A stretch of DNA of 64,000 nucleotides, from NCBI GenBank assembly GCA_030704615.1, contig CM060734.1:55134042-55198041 (forward strand). Reading direction: 5' to 3'. The notes beneath the pieces were generated by a model, which saw nothing but the letters and a program-made list of their open reading frames with translations, made no database searches and was not told the origin of the DNA. Position 1 is the stretch's first letter, and the number at the start of each line of letters is the position of its first letter. Shown one piece after another: positions 21,556-34,501 of this stretch. This DNA is from Takakia lepidozioides. Taxonomy: Eukaryota; Streptophyta; Takakiopsida; Takakiales; Takakiaceae. Both the position numbers and the translations under genes were made by a program.

Positions 21556-24500
21556 TTATACTGGTATCGCTTGGTAGGAACTGGGCTCACGCCTTCTTGC
21601 CTTTCTAGCCTTCATCCTTCCCCACTTCACCTCCTTGGTTAATCCATTTCCAGATGCTACCTCATCAGGTGGTTCAACGACTAGCTCTGGAGCAACAATC
21701 CGCATGCTCAGAGCTTGTAGACACAAGCGCTCTGTGCGATTGGCTGGCAGTTGGGACCCGAGTTCCTGATTGGCAGATTGTTGCACAAGATTTGACACCA
21801 GGAACGGCCGATTGCATCTCAATGCGTGTTGGGTTGCATCATCAAGGAGGTTTCTTAGGCGGTAGAATGTCTGGACCTCTTGCTCCTTATCAGCCTGCTT
21901 GGACACCATGGTGCTGCCATTTTCCTCGTTACCGCACGCATGGCTAAGAGGGTTGTTGGAGAAGTCAGTGTCTTCCAAGTGTACCCCCTGCACAGGACAA
22001 TGGCTCCAAAGTGAATCACGGAAAAAACTATCAACTATGAATCTGCAACTATCGAGTCCAGATTTTAGGGGACATCAACATAGATTACAGCATCCATGGC
22101 AGGTCAAAACAGACTCAGTTATGCCAGAAAACATTTGCAGCCTGGTTACATGAACATGTATTGAGATGGCTCCATACCTCATTATCTGACAGATAACCAT
22201 CAGGCACAACAAACCCATCGGCACTCTCCTCATCAACTTCAGCATTAGCCTTGTCAATGTCATCCTCTTTGTCCTCACAGTCTGACAAGCTCTCTCCTGG
22301 ATCCTCCTACAACCCCAAAATTCCACCCCCTAGATGAAAAATCCTCTACATTCATCATGTCTTATATGCTGGCTAACTCCACCCAACATACATGGGTCCC
22401 ACATGTCTTCCATGATGGTAGTGGCCTCCATTCGGCTCTGCATTTCTTCCCACTTTAAATAGAGATTGTTCTCCAAATTGTGCAGTTTGCCACAGTTGAG
22501 ATAAACAAGGATACATCTCTGGATGACCTGACTAAATTAGACTCTTTTTCTGTGCCTTCTCACTGTGCATGTCTTGCCGCAATACTTAGTTAACATCAGA
22601 AACAACCCCTTGCATCAGTAGCATAACTAACAGACCAAACAAAAATCATCACTGATGCGAGACCGCATACCTCTTCCCACTCTTCATCGCTATCAACCTC
22701 ATAATTCAAGGATGGGTCTTTCTTCAGAGGATGACGAGGTCTGATGGTTTCACTGCAGACAATCCACACAACTGTCATTGCATTGGTTATATCCATGTAC
22801 AACCTTAACACTCCTACATCCAAGCATGTACGCATTACAACTGTTGATTATTCTGGAGCTATCTGCATTCTACATCAGGAACCCATGCATTTCAGAAAAC
22901 CTGAGCATGACTGTGAAAGATGACTTTTGAGGGCTTGCAGCTAAAGCATGGCAAGTAACTCAAACAGATTTTGAAAAAGCCAGTAAGTTGAAGGGAGCTT
23001 TGTGGCTAAAAGCATGGCAAGCAACTCGAGCAATTTTTTAAGCAGCCACGAATAGAAAGAAGGCACCAGGTAGAATATGAAGACAATGGCAGCAGTAGTT
23101 TGCAAAACAGTGAATGAAACCCACCCGGTTACAGATTGAGTTTCACTAATCAAAGTCAATTTTGCCATGTGGTCTTGAATAGAGCTTGTGGAAGAGAACC
23201 AGTAGAAGTTTGAAGCTCAATTTCAAGTTCTAATGACAGACTGCACAAAACCTTAATTCTATAATGTTTGATGAATATGGAGTCCCGACTACAGCAATCT
23301 GTTGTTGATTCTTTGTTCAAAAGAGTTGATCACTTCAACTGTATGGTCACATGCAAACATCCCTGCAACTATGATGCATCACAAACTGTTTACGTTATCA
23401 TGGAAGGAGACAGACATCACCCAAGAGGGACAGCCAGGGGTCCCACCTTTTCTTGGAGAAAGTGCCATAATAAGCAGGCCGGTATGTCTTGTCAAACTGC
23501 AACAATTTCCACGGTTCTGAACAGAGTTTTTTCCTTGGGTCGTCGACAGGATCCCCACTGAGTATCAAGGAGTGAATCTCCTCCCTTTGTACATCCAGCC
23601 TGATATCCTCCTCAAATTCTTCTCTAGACCGCTTAGGGCTTGGTGTTGACATTGCAATTCTATCATTCTCTCGCTGATTCATCCCAGGAAGGGCCTTTCT
23701 ACCCATGTCCACACTTGCACCATGTAGACGGAGCGCCCGGTAGACAGTCACTTTTGGTTTCCGACGACGTCCCCACCTCGGCAGCCTATTGGGAGCGATC
23801 TGCTTTCGCTGATCTTTCCAACCAGATAAGTGGCACCTGGAATTCCATGGGGGTATGGACGAGACATTTGTCAGCACAGTATAAGGGTTACAAGGGTGAT
23901 GCTTCTGTCGGATCCCTGCTTCAGTAGGAATATAGGCCTGGTTGTTAAAGTAAACTCAGATACCTGACTTTTAAGGAAACTGTAATTTACAAGGATTGCA
24001 TTTATAAGTGATGAAACAATTTGAGCAGCTTTTGTTCTTGCCATTATCAGTTCCAGTAACAAAAAAAAATCGCAGTCCAGTATCCAGACTTATGAGTTTT
24101 CTCACAGTACCGAATCACAACGTGAAAAGATAGTGCTGTAGCACACAATGTGCCTTCAAGCCCTGCAAGCACTTTCTACACGGAAGGTCCCCTCAAAAAT
24201 ATTATTCATTTCCAGCAATCAGCTTGTTGGCAATGTCCTTGTTAAATATGGTTGCAATTAAACAACAGACTGGTGGTCTTCTGGTAATGTACTAGAATGT
24301 TGCATAGTTGCATTGTTTACAGATGAATTAGACCAAAGCTTCAGATGCTGAAGAATAGTGACAACAAGAACAGGAAGAGCAGAGGGACCTGAACAACTCT
24401 TCAGTAGTCCACTTCTCAGTGTCATCCAGCTCCTGATCCATGCGAGCCATAGTTTCCTCTGACGCTGGCGTGCAGGGGGCCCATGGGCTGCTCTCTTTCA

Positions 24501-25522
24501 ACAGATGCAGGGGAGACGGGGTGGACCCAACAACCTCTAAATTTTGATGTTGACCCGGGGTCTCTGGTGCCTTGCGCTGCAGGAATTTGTCCATAATTGT
24601 GGCTTGCTTTTGTAGGGCAAGCTGTTGTTTCCTCTCTGCAGCCTCCCTCTCCTTTTTCTTCTTCCCCTTTCCAGCCTCCTCTTGTTGCCTCTTCAGCTCT
24701 TTTTCCTTTTTCTTCAGCTCTTCTTGCTGTCGTTTCTGCTCCTGTTTCTGCTCCTTTTCCTGTTGCCAGTCATGACAACAACAAGCTTACAATGCCGTTT
24801 CTCAAAGAGTTAGTATTTGGTACTAACCTATCTGGTTGGAGAGACATAAAAACACAAATATTTGAGAATTACGGGTCAAGTGGATATGTATCTCGCTTAG
24901 ACATCTCACTCACTATGTCAACTAAAAGTGTCCCCTCCATGTGCCAACTACATCTCCCTGGGATGTCACTATGTAAGTCTCCATTCTGCAGGTAAGATTA
25001 CTAGTTGCCGGAGTTTGCAAGAGAGAAGGGAGAAAATGAAGAAGTTTAAACCGTCAAAGCAGAAGTTGAAGAGATTGGCTATCTGACATTTGCAACCACA
25101 GATTCCCTCCCTCCTTTCTGTCCGTCTTTATCCCTTATATCATTCTTCTTCCGCAAGACAAGGAGACTGACCTGTCGAGCGGCCTCTTTCTGCTCACGGC
25201 ACCGCCGCTTGATAGCCTCCCTTTCCGCCTTCTCCTTCTCTTTTGCTGCCCTCTGCTCCTCTTTTTCCTGCACCTCAAATCTCAGCAGTCAGTTCCTGCA
25301 TTGTCCTCGGCTAACAGTAAGCTTCTTGGAAGTAGTCTCACACTATGTCCCTACCATGTCACGGTCCCTCCACATTCGTTCGCACTGTTAACGACGACTC
25401 TCACTGTGCTTCCCTATCCCCTGAGACTGAAAAACTGTCTACGTGTCTCCATCAGTATGAGACAAGCGAAAGTACCTGCCGGATTCTTTCTTTCCCAGTC
25501 TCGCGGTCGGTAGATGGCAGAG
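21556..25522 (-). CDS. FAS1: Chromatin assembly factor 1 large subunit, FAS1 (5' end not resolved)
   Basis: CAF-1 deposits H3-H4 onto replicating DNA in the nucleus. Exons on the minus strand are 25476-25522, 25172-25267, 24389-24759, 23447-23836, 22671-22752, 22178-22306 and 21556-21987; all have GT-AG borders and the phases join exactly. Order of features: a long Lys/Glu/Arg helix (KER region; EKEEQRAAKEKEKAEREA), MDKFLQRK, then KLLQFDKTYRPAYYGTFSKK spliced to SETIRPRHPLKKD, then YEVDSDEEWEE, an acidic stretch ending VVPDGYLSDNE, and a C-terminal exon with LCLQALSMR. These are hallmark FAS1/CHAF1A blocks in the right order. About 515 residues are accounted for; plant FAS1 proteins are usually 800 or more. 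The N-terminal ~250 residues (expected above 25522) and the winged-helix tail were not identified, so the ends are uncertain while the core is secure. Confidence 0.9.
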
Positions 25523-26917
25523 CTGCGTAAGTTCTTTTAGTTTTCACCATTTTCGCAGGAGTGACAAATTGCTCCTTCACCCCCTCCATTTCTTTCAGTG
25601 CTATAGAGTAAAATGCCGAACAATGAGTGGACTGTCAGAAAACAGATGGTGTCGCATAGTCAACTTCAGGACGACGATGCAAAGCATTCCCTGTGTATGT
25701 GCACATATCTTCGATTCCTATGTACGCTTCTCTACTACTCGGATAATTCTGTATACTTAAGAACAGGAGTGTCCTCTCTCTGTTACCCAAAGTGTGGAGG
25801 TTAGAGTGGAGGTTAGAGTGTAGGTTTGATGCCGCCAAGTCAAACAAACCCTGAAGGTCTGTTCCAGTGATCCGCTCTGTCCACAGTTCATACTCCTCGC
25901 ATCCATCGTCCTCCTCCTCTATCTCGTGCTTCCCAGAGAATACGGATACAGAGATAAGCGCAGATGAGTGGGCCTCAAGAACTTGCAACGTCGGGCCTCT
26001 ATTTCCCCCCCTTCGCCGATTTCGAGTTCGTGTCAGTGTGCTACGAAATCGGAGAAAATATTGCTAAATGTTACTCCCTCCAACAGTTCTCTTATTCTGC
26101 CTCCCGCTCCTTATATTTCTCTGTTCCAGTACGAGCATCCGGAGAATAAGACAACATGAACAGGCTCAATACCTTCAACTTTAAAAGCCTCTGTTTCCCT
26201 CTATAAAGTATTTATACTCTTACGATCCTACTGCAGCGAAGTGCATAACTCCTTGCTAATGTATCCCTCCCCTTGCTATACCTCTCTGATTCTTTGCTAT
26301 TGCGCTGTAAACCCTGCGTTGGCGGTGCGGTGGAGGACGGAGCGAGGGAGGGAGACGATGCGCGGGATCCTTTCCCTCCCTGATACAAAATGAGCTGCAT
26401 GGATGAATGAACATCGGCAGTTTGATGAACAGAGTCTTTGAAACATATTAAGGGATATATGTATGGATAAATGTATATGGAATATATGTATGGACAGATG
26501 TCTGTAAAACCATCCATCATTGTTGGTGAATGAAGACCATGCCGTGTACCTTTATCAATAAAGTTTTCAGGGCCACTGTCCCCTGTTCTCTATTTTCTTT
26601 AAAAGAAAAAAAAACTGTGTTGTTATTTTTATTTTATGTTTTTGAAGGAAAGGAACTAGGCATACAACGCCCTGACGCACATTTATACTGCAGTAGCCAG
26701 GATTTGAGCCCACAACAGTGAAGCTTAAGTTAGCCTTCTTTCTTTTTTTTCTTCTTCTTTTTCTTCTTTTTCTATTTTCTGGAAAAGGGTTATTTCCAGT
26801 GTTGGTCTGGTATGTACAAAAACTCGGGTATCAACTCAACTCAATTACCTATGCACCCGGGTATCGACAAGACTGTTCCAAGAAGGAATCAAATTTTATC
26901 CAGAACCTACCTGGACG

Positions 26918-26936
26918 TTAGGGTTAGGGTTCGGGG
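26918..26936. promoter_or_regulatory. Telomere-like box (TTAGGGTTAGGGTT)
   Basis: On the minus strand this reads AACCCTAACCCTAA, a telo-box of the type found in promoters of plant replication and translation genes. It lies about 1.4 kb upstream of the first FAS1 exon I can place, on the promoter side. A regulatory role is inference only. Confidence 0.3.
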
Positions 26937-27814
26937 GAGGGGATACCCTGGCCACCTTGTGTCCTCTCCGGCATTGTTGTTGTTGTTACCAGTTTGAGCC
27001 CTTATAAAACCCTTGCTGGTATCACCACTCTCACATGAGTATGGAGGTTGATAGTACATGTCTCCTATTTTGTACGTCTCTCCTATTGGACATGTATCCT
27101 TTTTTGGACCATATCAAAGACACATTCTTCATTGCTTTCAAGTCTGGATTTGCCGCACTTTGTTGTATCTTATGTTAATTTGCTTGCTATGTTGTGTGTA
27201 TGTTGCTAGAATCTTGCTCTTGTGGTACTCTACCGGGAGTTGATATTAGCTGGTATGAGGGTTTTTAAGAAAAAAAATAGAAATAGGGGACAGTGGCCCT
27301 GAAAATATATTAAAGGGGACGGGAAAAAATAACCCGTGTAAAAACAAGCCATAAAGTGTATTAACCCTTAACTCCCTAGGTTCAAAAAAATTCACACCTT
27401 GTTTTTAGTACCCCTGCCCAGTAATTTCACCTTATCAACCCACCAGCATTCATCCATGAGAATGAACCTTACATATAGATGTATACCTAACACCCGCATC
27501 TCCATACCAAATGTGGGAAGAATCCATCGCAGACTCTAGAAGATTATAATGATTTTGGTGGGACAAAATCATTTACACAAAAAACTGGAATCCTAGTTTT
27601 TTGCTTTGATCATGCAATGGAGCAAACATTCTGATTTTTTCTGTGTGTCAAACCTTAGTATTCTTATTATTTGATAGGTAATCCATAAAAACCAGTGACG
27701 CAACGGCGTGAGCCTTGTGCGTGAATGTACGCTCACGCAGGAGTGACGTGGCGTGAGCGTGCACCTACGCTGATGTGGCATGAGCGTGATGTCATCAGGC
27801 TGACATGGCGACAA

Positions 27815-27855
27815 ATGCTGACGTGGCACTGCGTCATCATCTGCCACGTCAGCAT
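27815..27855. repeat. 14-bp inverted repeat carrying bZIP-type TGACGTGG sites
   Basis: ATGCTGACGTGGCA at 27815-27828 and its exact complement at 27842-27855, with a 13-nt spacer. Each arm contains TGACGTGG, a G-box/ABRE-like bZIP site. Diverged copies (TGACGTGGC, TGATGTGGC, TGACATGGC) occur over the preceding 100 bp. Confidence 0.6.
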
Positions 27856-28256
27856 GAACATGCGGCGCCTATAACCAAGGATGGTCCTATGACCTTGGGA
27901 TTAATGCAGGGAATCGTTGGCTAAATACAATTAAAACTACCATGAAGCCTACAACTGTAGCATCCAACATTGTGCAATTACAATTGTTTGTTTTACTATT
28001 ACAATTACAATGACGACAAAATATCCTCACACCATGTGTGTCATAAAGGCTGCCACGGGAAGACCCTGCTCCCTCCCCAAATAACAATGAGAGTTGGGAT
28101 CATCTTCAAAAGATGATTGTAGTGCATAGCGACAAGAGAACATGTAGACTTCGAAAGGTGCAATGTTGCATGTGCTTTTAAAAGTTGTCACTTAGAGCTC
28201 ATTGAGTATAGTTGGAAACATAATGGAGGGATAAGGGATGTCATATCATTGCACCG

Positions 28257-28984
28257 TGTCGTGCACCTCACTTCGGTAAGCTCCCCTTCAAGTCATAGTT
28301 ACTCGCTTTGATGCGCGCGCCTGACTCCCAACCTGGCCGCCGTGCCAACTTGGAGCTTCGGTTGCTCACCGAGACATAACGGTCCCCCTTCGCTCTCCCA
28401 CTAAACCCTCCACCTATTTGGGCCTAGTGGAATTCCCTTTGGTAGATGGCAGTCCGGAACAGCTCCCCACTCTTTGGTCGCTTTCCGGCTCGCTCGCTTA
28501 CTCACTAGTTTTTGGTCACCAATGGGCTTGCACCGTTATCGGGGTCACTACTCCCCTTATATATACTTCTGTAGCTGTCCGTGGGGGTTTCACAACCAGC
28601 CATGCCATTTCATGGCGAACCACCACGAAAACCCTCGACTCCCGGTGATGAGTTGCGGTGAGTCTTGGCCCACTCATCACGGCCCCTATGGACCGTGATG
28701 AGTCCCAAGACTCCCCACGACTCCCACCACGAGGTCTCCGCCCCCATGGTGAGTCCTATGCCACCCCCACTAAGTCCTGCTAAGCTACCACCACCCCTTG
28801 TGGAGCCACCCCCACCGCAACCCGGTGTGCGGGGCTCCACCTAGTGAGTGCCTCCGCCTCCTTGAGTGCCTTGGGCACTCAAGGGTGCTTCAGCCCCCCA
28901 TACATATCGCTGCCGCTGCCCCCACCACAGGGGCAGCCCCTCATGTGTCCCGACCCCCTGCCCTCAAGGCAAAGGGCCGCGACA
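28257..28984 (-). repeat. Gypsy 3' LTR (full-length element)
   Basis: 728 bp; the inner border follows a purine-rich tract (GTTGGTAGGGG on the minus strand). Paired with 34502-35229. Confidence 0.93.
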
Positions 28985-29890
28985 CACACCCCTACCAACA
29001 GGGAGTCGATGTCCTCATCGACTTATCCATTTTGTAGAAACGAACATCCAAGTTGTGGCGTCCTACATCAAGGAGTTTGTTTCCGTACCATGGCGTCCCA
29101 TGGCAAAGAACCAAATCCCACACTTGACTCTATTCTCCACTAGCTAGTTCAGCCGACTTCCTCCAAGTCCCGGCCAAGGGTGGAACCTCTCAAGCTCCTC
29201 CCAGTGCACTCTTCTTGGCCTACTTCAAGGCCAAGGAACGATCCTCCCCGAGGATCGAATCGCCTTACTGCAACAACATTGCTTGCGATCGCTCATGATG
29301 CCGCTTTTGGCACCACCTTGAGTAAGGGTTCAGTTCGAACCCTCTTTGACTAGGAAGATAACCTTGAACCAACCGTGCGCCCCAATCACTACAATTGGGT
29401 CCGTCTTGGAATGTTGGCCTGAGGTACGGGAACACGCCGAAGCCGCACTACGACTTCGTCCTGAGGCTACACGAATATAGTACGTGAACGGAAGCACGTA
29501 GCTTCCGCATTAGCCCGCACTACAAAGCAACCGCCTCAGTAGCGCAGTTATAGTATGCGCACGCGCCAGGTCCGCACTAGCACGTGAACTCCCAAAGAAG
29601 GTGCAAGTTTCTTTGCCCCTTGGATGGGAGTCACCCGATTTCGGCACTGCGCAAACACACGATTAACCCAATTTACCTCTCCCACTTTTGTAAGCTAGCA
29701 TGCATTCTACACACTAGCCAACCACACCATGCATCCCCATTCCAAACAAAATAGGACGCACAAAATTTGGAACCCATTTCCTTTATAACAAATTTTTGTA
29801 CAATACAAGTTTTTGCAATCGGATTCCTAAGCTAGCTAAGCCGGGCTAAGCATGCATTTCCTCCCCCACGCTCCAAGGTTGATGTCCTCA

Positions 29891-32800
29891 TCAACGCTTC
29901 TTCCGCTTTTGAGGTCGCCCTTCGAAAGTTACAACCGCCTCGGATGCGTTTCCCATTTCTGAGGCACGCACCCAAGATGCATCCACATGATGATAGCCCT
30001 TCCATTTGACGAGATACTCCGTTTCTCGGTTCTTGAACCTCCTCGACTTAAGAACTGCCTCCACCTCGTACTTAGGTTCATTTTCATGATCCAATAGCAC
30101 AGGTGGCGGACGCAACACTTGATGCCGATTCGGACGCGCTTCATATTTGAAGTAAGGCTTCAAAAGGGAGACATGGAATACTGGGTGCACCTTGTTGTTT
30201 GCCGGCAGCTCCAATTCATACACATCCTCATTCATAACCTTCCGAATGCGAAAAGGTCCCGTATACGGAGGTACGAACTTCGGACTCACTTCCGGAGGTA
30301 GTCGGAAATTCTTGATGTTCAACTAGACCTCCGTGCCTGCCTCAAACTTCACTTCCCTCCGCTTCCGATTCGCCTACCTTTCATACCTTTTCCTAGCTTT
30401 GGCAATGTTGTATTTTGCGAGCTTCAATAAACGCTCACGTTCTTCCAGTACTGCCGCTACTGCCGGTTCCTCAACGTCTTGGGCGGCCCAACTTGTCGGC
30501 ACCAGAGGTGCTTTTCCATAGACCAATACGAAAGGGGAAACTCCCATTGCGGAGTGTTCTGTGTTATTATAACAGAACTCTGCCGCGTCTAAGTGTTCCA
30601 CCCAGTCTGTTTGGTCTGCCGACACGTAATTCCGCAAGATCTGCTTCACTACGGAATTCACTCTTTCTGTTTGGCCGTCGGTCGTAGGTCGGAAGGCAGT
30701 GCTCATCTTCAGCCTCGTCCCCATCTTCTTCCAAAGTGCCCTCCAAAATTTACTTGTAAACTTTGGATCGCGGTCCGAGATAATATCCTTCGGGACTCCA
30801 TGATGCTTGAAAACGTGGGTGAAGTAAAGTCGCCCTGTCTCCTGCGCCGTTGCCGTCTCCTTGGTGGGGATGAAATGGCCCATTTTACTGAACCTATCCA
30901 CCACCACCATGATTGCATCGAATCCTTTTGACAGCGGCATAGCAGTCATGAAATCCATCGAGACGTTTTCCCAAGTCCCCTTTGGAATCGGCAAAGGTTG
31001 TAACAGCCCCGCTTGCTTTTTGTACTCGCTCCGGTTTTGTTGGCATGTGGTGCATGTCTTGACATACTCCTCTGCCTCCTCCCTCAGTTTGGGCCAGAAA
31101 TACTCTTTCTTCAAGAGTGATGCGGTGCGCTTGGCTCCGTCGTGGCCGCAAGCGGGCTATCATGGAATTCTCTCAAGAGGCTATCTCTGATCCCTCTCTT
31201 CGGCACGTAGAGACGCTTTTGCTTATACCGGAGCAGTCCATTTTGCAAGTGGAACTGCAATTTAACCCCCATCCTCAAGTCCTGCATCACGGACTTCGCC
31301 AGCTCGTCCTTTCGGCAACCTTCCGGATCTTCCTTTGGAGCGCCGTCTCGCCCTTGTACACCAACAAGAGCTGTTGCTTTCTACTTAAAGCATCGACCAC
31401 CACGTTGTCTCGTCCCGGTTTGTACTGGATATCCACGTCGAACACCGCCAAAGTATCTTGCCACCTAAGTTGTTTTGGGGACAACTTGGGCTGCGTGGCA
31501 AAATACTTCACCGTGACATTGTCCGTGAACTCCTTCACTGGGTTGGAACCAACATAGTGGCGCCAAAGCTCAAGACAGTGCACCACCGCCTTCATCTCTT
31601 TCTCATGCGTCGGCCACCGTCGCTCCACTTCATTCAGTTTCTTACTTTCGTAAGCCACTGGACGTCCATCTTGCATCAGTACACCCCCAATCGCGAAGTC
31701 CGACGCATCTGTATGTATCTCGAACGGACGATCGAACTCCGAGATTTTCAAGACTGGAGCTTCCGCCATCCGCTGCTTCAATTCAGCAAAAGCTTGGCCA
31801 CAAAAGGTGTTCCATGCCCAGACTTTAGATTTACACAGAAGGTCTGACAGCGGCCCCGCAATTTTGGCAAAATTTCTCACATACTTCCGGTAATAGGAGG
31901 CAAGTCCTAGGAAGGATCGCACTCCCGAGACCGAAGTCGGAGGCTCCCAGTCCAAGATCGCCCTCACCTTTCTGTCATCCATTTTGATCCCATCCTGTGT
32001 AATCACATGCCCCAGGAACTCCACTTTTGTGACCCCGAATTCGCACTTTGAAGCTTTGGCATACAGCTTCCCTTCTCGCAATTTCTGGAACACCCTTTTG
32101 AGGTGCTCCAAGTGCTCCTCCTTTGTTTTCGAATACACCAAGATGTCGTCGATGTACACGATCACAAAGTCATCCAACCACTCCTGGAAAAGGCTGTTCA
32201 TCAGCGTGCTAAATGTCGCTGGTGCATTGATGAGCCCAAAAGGCATCATCAAGAACTCATATGAACCATACATTGTCCTGCACGCGGTCTTCTCCTCATC
32301 TCCTTCCGCCACTCGAATTTGATGATAGCCGGCGCGCAGATCGATCCGGCTGAAATACTTCGCTCCTGCCAACCGATCGAAAAGGTCGTCGATCCTTGGA
32401 AAGGGTACCGGTTTTTGATAGTCACCTTATTCAGAGCCCTGTAATCGACACACATCCGCAGCGTCCCATCCTTTTTATCTGCAAATAGCACCGGGGCTCC
32501 GTAAGGTGACTTACTCGGCCGGATGTACCCCTTTGACATTAGATCTTTGAGCTGAGTCTTCAGCTCGACCAACTCTCTGTGGCTCAACCGGTAGGGCGCC
32601 TTGGCAGGCGGTTCCGATCCCGGTATCACCTCAATCTTGTGGTCAACTCCTCTTCGCGGTGGCAAGCCGCTTGGCAAATCCTCCGGCATCACATCATGGT
32701 ATTTCTCCAAAATCCCCTTGATCCAATCTGGGCTCGACTCTCCATCGCCTTCTCCCTTCACTTCTCTAATGTAGAGCAAAAACTGGGGCTTGCCTCCTCC

Positions 32801-34500
32801 ACGGCCCACTCCCTTACTGATAGAAGGTTTATTCGCCCTCCCACGGGTTTGGGCATTTCCGAAACTCGTAAGACCTCGCCACCATTCCAACATGGCAGCG
32901 TGACTACCCTCTTGCGGCCATCTATGACCGCTCCGGATTTGCTCAAAAATGTCATCCCCAAAATAAGATCCACTCCATCGATCTCGCAGACGGTGAAGTT
33001 CTCACGTCCCTCCCAACTCCCTAGCTGAAGAGGAACATCGAACGCCAACCTCGTCGCCAATTGCGGTTCTCCTTTGGCAGAATGCACCTCAATAGAGGCC
33101 CCTACGTCAGTTGTCGGGAGTCCCAGCTTTTGTGCCGTTGCCGGTGTCATGAAGGAGTGCGACGCTCCTGTGTCCACCAACAATGACACGTTAGTTCCGG
33201 ATATTATCCCATCCACGAACAATAAGTGACTCCCTTTACGCAATGCGCCAGTTTCTTGATACAACTCACAAGAATATTTGCCTACCTTGCAAGTCCTGGC
33301 GACCACCGCTTCCACCAAGCGACTGATGGTATCTTCCGACAGCTCTGTGGTCGCCCGAGTCATGTTCAATTGTCGGGGCTTCATGCACTTCTTGGCCATG
33401 TGCCCGGGCTCCCCACAATTGAAACACACTCCATCAAAGGTTGCCTTCTGTCCGCCATAGGCCGCTCCACCCGCTTTTCCTTTCGAAGCACCGGGTGCCG
33501 CCTTGACTTGTGATGGCCCTCCCTTCGATTTCCACATGCTGTTGTCGCCGCGTGGCCTATCCCACTTCTTTTCCGGTCGGAAGGAGTCACCTTCCCGCCG
33601 GGTCTTCTTGTGGTTCAGCTCCGTACGGCCTTGTCTTTCACCCCTAGGGACATCTGAGAAACATTCAGCCCTCTCAATTGCCTCGTTCAAAGTCTTAGGT
33701 GGCTTCTCCTCCAACTTCCGCCTCGCCCATGGGGCCAATCCTACCACAAAGTTGAAGACCATTTCTGGTTCCGCCATATCCGTGACTTCGAGCAACAGCA
33801 CATTGAAAGCCTGGACATATCCCCGAATGTCATCTGTTTGCTTCAAATTCCTCATCTTGTCCCGGGCAAGCCAGGACGCATTGAGGGGCACAAACTATCT
33901 CTTCATCAATTCCTTGAACCCACTCCAGTTCAAGGTTTCCGGACTTGGACCTCGGTCGTGAAGGCGTTTCTGCCACCATTGTTGAGCATAGCCCCTCAAA
34001 TATGTGGGAGCCACTTCCACCCGATCCTCGTCACTCAACTTGGCCGCCCGGAAGTACTGCTCTAGCCCCAAGAGCCAGGTGTTGAGTGCCTTCCGATTTC
34101 GGACGCCCTCAAAGGTGCCGGGTTCCTTAGGCTTCACCTTAAACTTTGCCTTAGTGGAAGTGGCATTAGCCGCCCTCAACACGTCTTTCAGCGTCCCGCC
34201 AAACTGCGCCAACAACCCTTCCCAAAAGGCTGCCGGCATGGGAGACATCTGTTGGTCGGTCGGAGCTCTCACGGATTCCTCGGGCTCTGACTTCTCGGAT
34301 TCCTCCCGCTCTTGAGCGGCCTCGTTTTCGGAAACGTGCATCGCTCCCTCAAACGGCCGCCTCGGTGACACGTCGCCCCCATCGGGCTCACCAGGATCAT
34401 CATCTTTTGGGCCGTTCCGCTTTCGCTTTGGCTTGCCCAACCCCATGATGAGGCCAATCCCAAGGACAATCGCGTACTGAACTCTAAGCTCTGATACCAA
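29891..34500 (-). pseudogene. Gypsy gag-pol of the full-length element, interrupted
   Basis: On the minus strand: gag at 33895-34500, interrupted by TAG at 33892-33894 where the relative at 18.46 kb has CAG. The frame 32758-33891 carries the zinc knuckle (CFNCGEPGHMAKKC) and protease (LLVDTGASHSFMTPAT). RT begins in 32249-32893, and a frame change near 32400 moves it into 31287-32372, which has [11 protein letters not shown] and RNase H. Integrase is in 30374-31114 (SDRDPKFTSKFW, TTDGQTERVNSV) and the chromodomain in 29891-30322 (YLVKWKGYHHVDASW). Defects are few and simple: one amber codon plus short indels, matching a young but inactive copy. Confidence 0.95.
34488..34499 (-). other. Gypsy primer-binding site
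   Basis: TGGTATCAGAGC on the minus strand, 2 nt inside the 5' LTR; the same initiator-tRNA-Met-type site is used by the copia element in this window. Confidence 0.88.
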
Positions 34501-34501
34501 G

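Larger units (their letters stand above)
25523..28251. other. Intergenic stretch upstream of FAS1
   Basis: May hide the missing 5' exons of FAS1 in its first kilobase, but I could not assign any. A pyrimidine-rich tract lies at 26735-26775, a telomere-like motif at 26918-26936 and a bZIP-site inverted repeat at 27815-27855. No other gene is recognisable. Confidence 0.45.

Noticed and set aside
25635-25988. Minus-strand 117-residue frame as the FAS1 N-terminus
   Set aside because: Acidic content alone is not enough; it has no recognisable FAS1 motif and contains a simple repeat (LHSNLHSNLH).
26918-26936. Telomeric end or interstitial telomere
   Set aside because: Only about two and a half repeats; the similar motif at 60748-60770 is also too short.
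31458-32322. Plus-strand frames across 29.9-34.3 kb
   Set aside because: Antisense shadows of the gypsy gag-pol on the minus strand.
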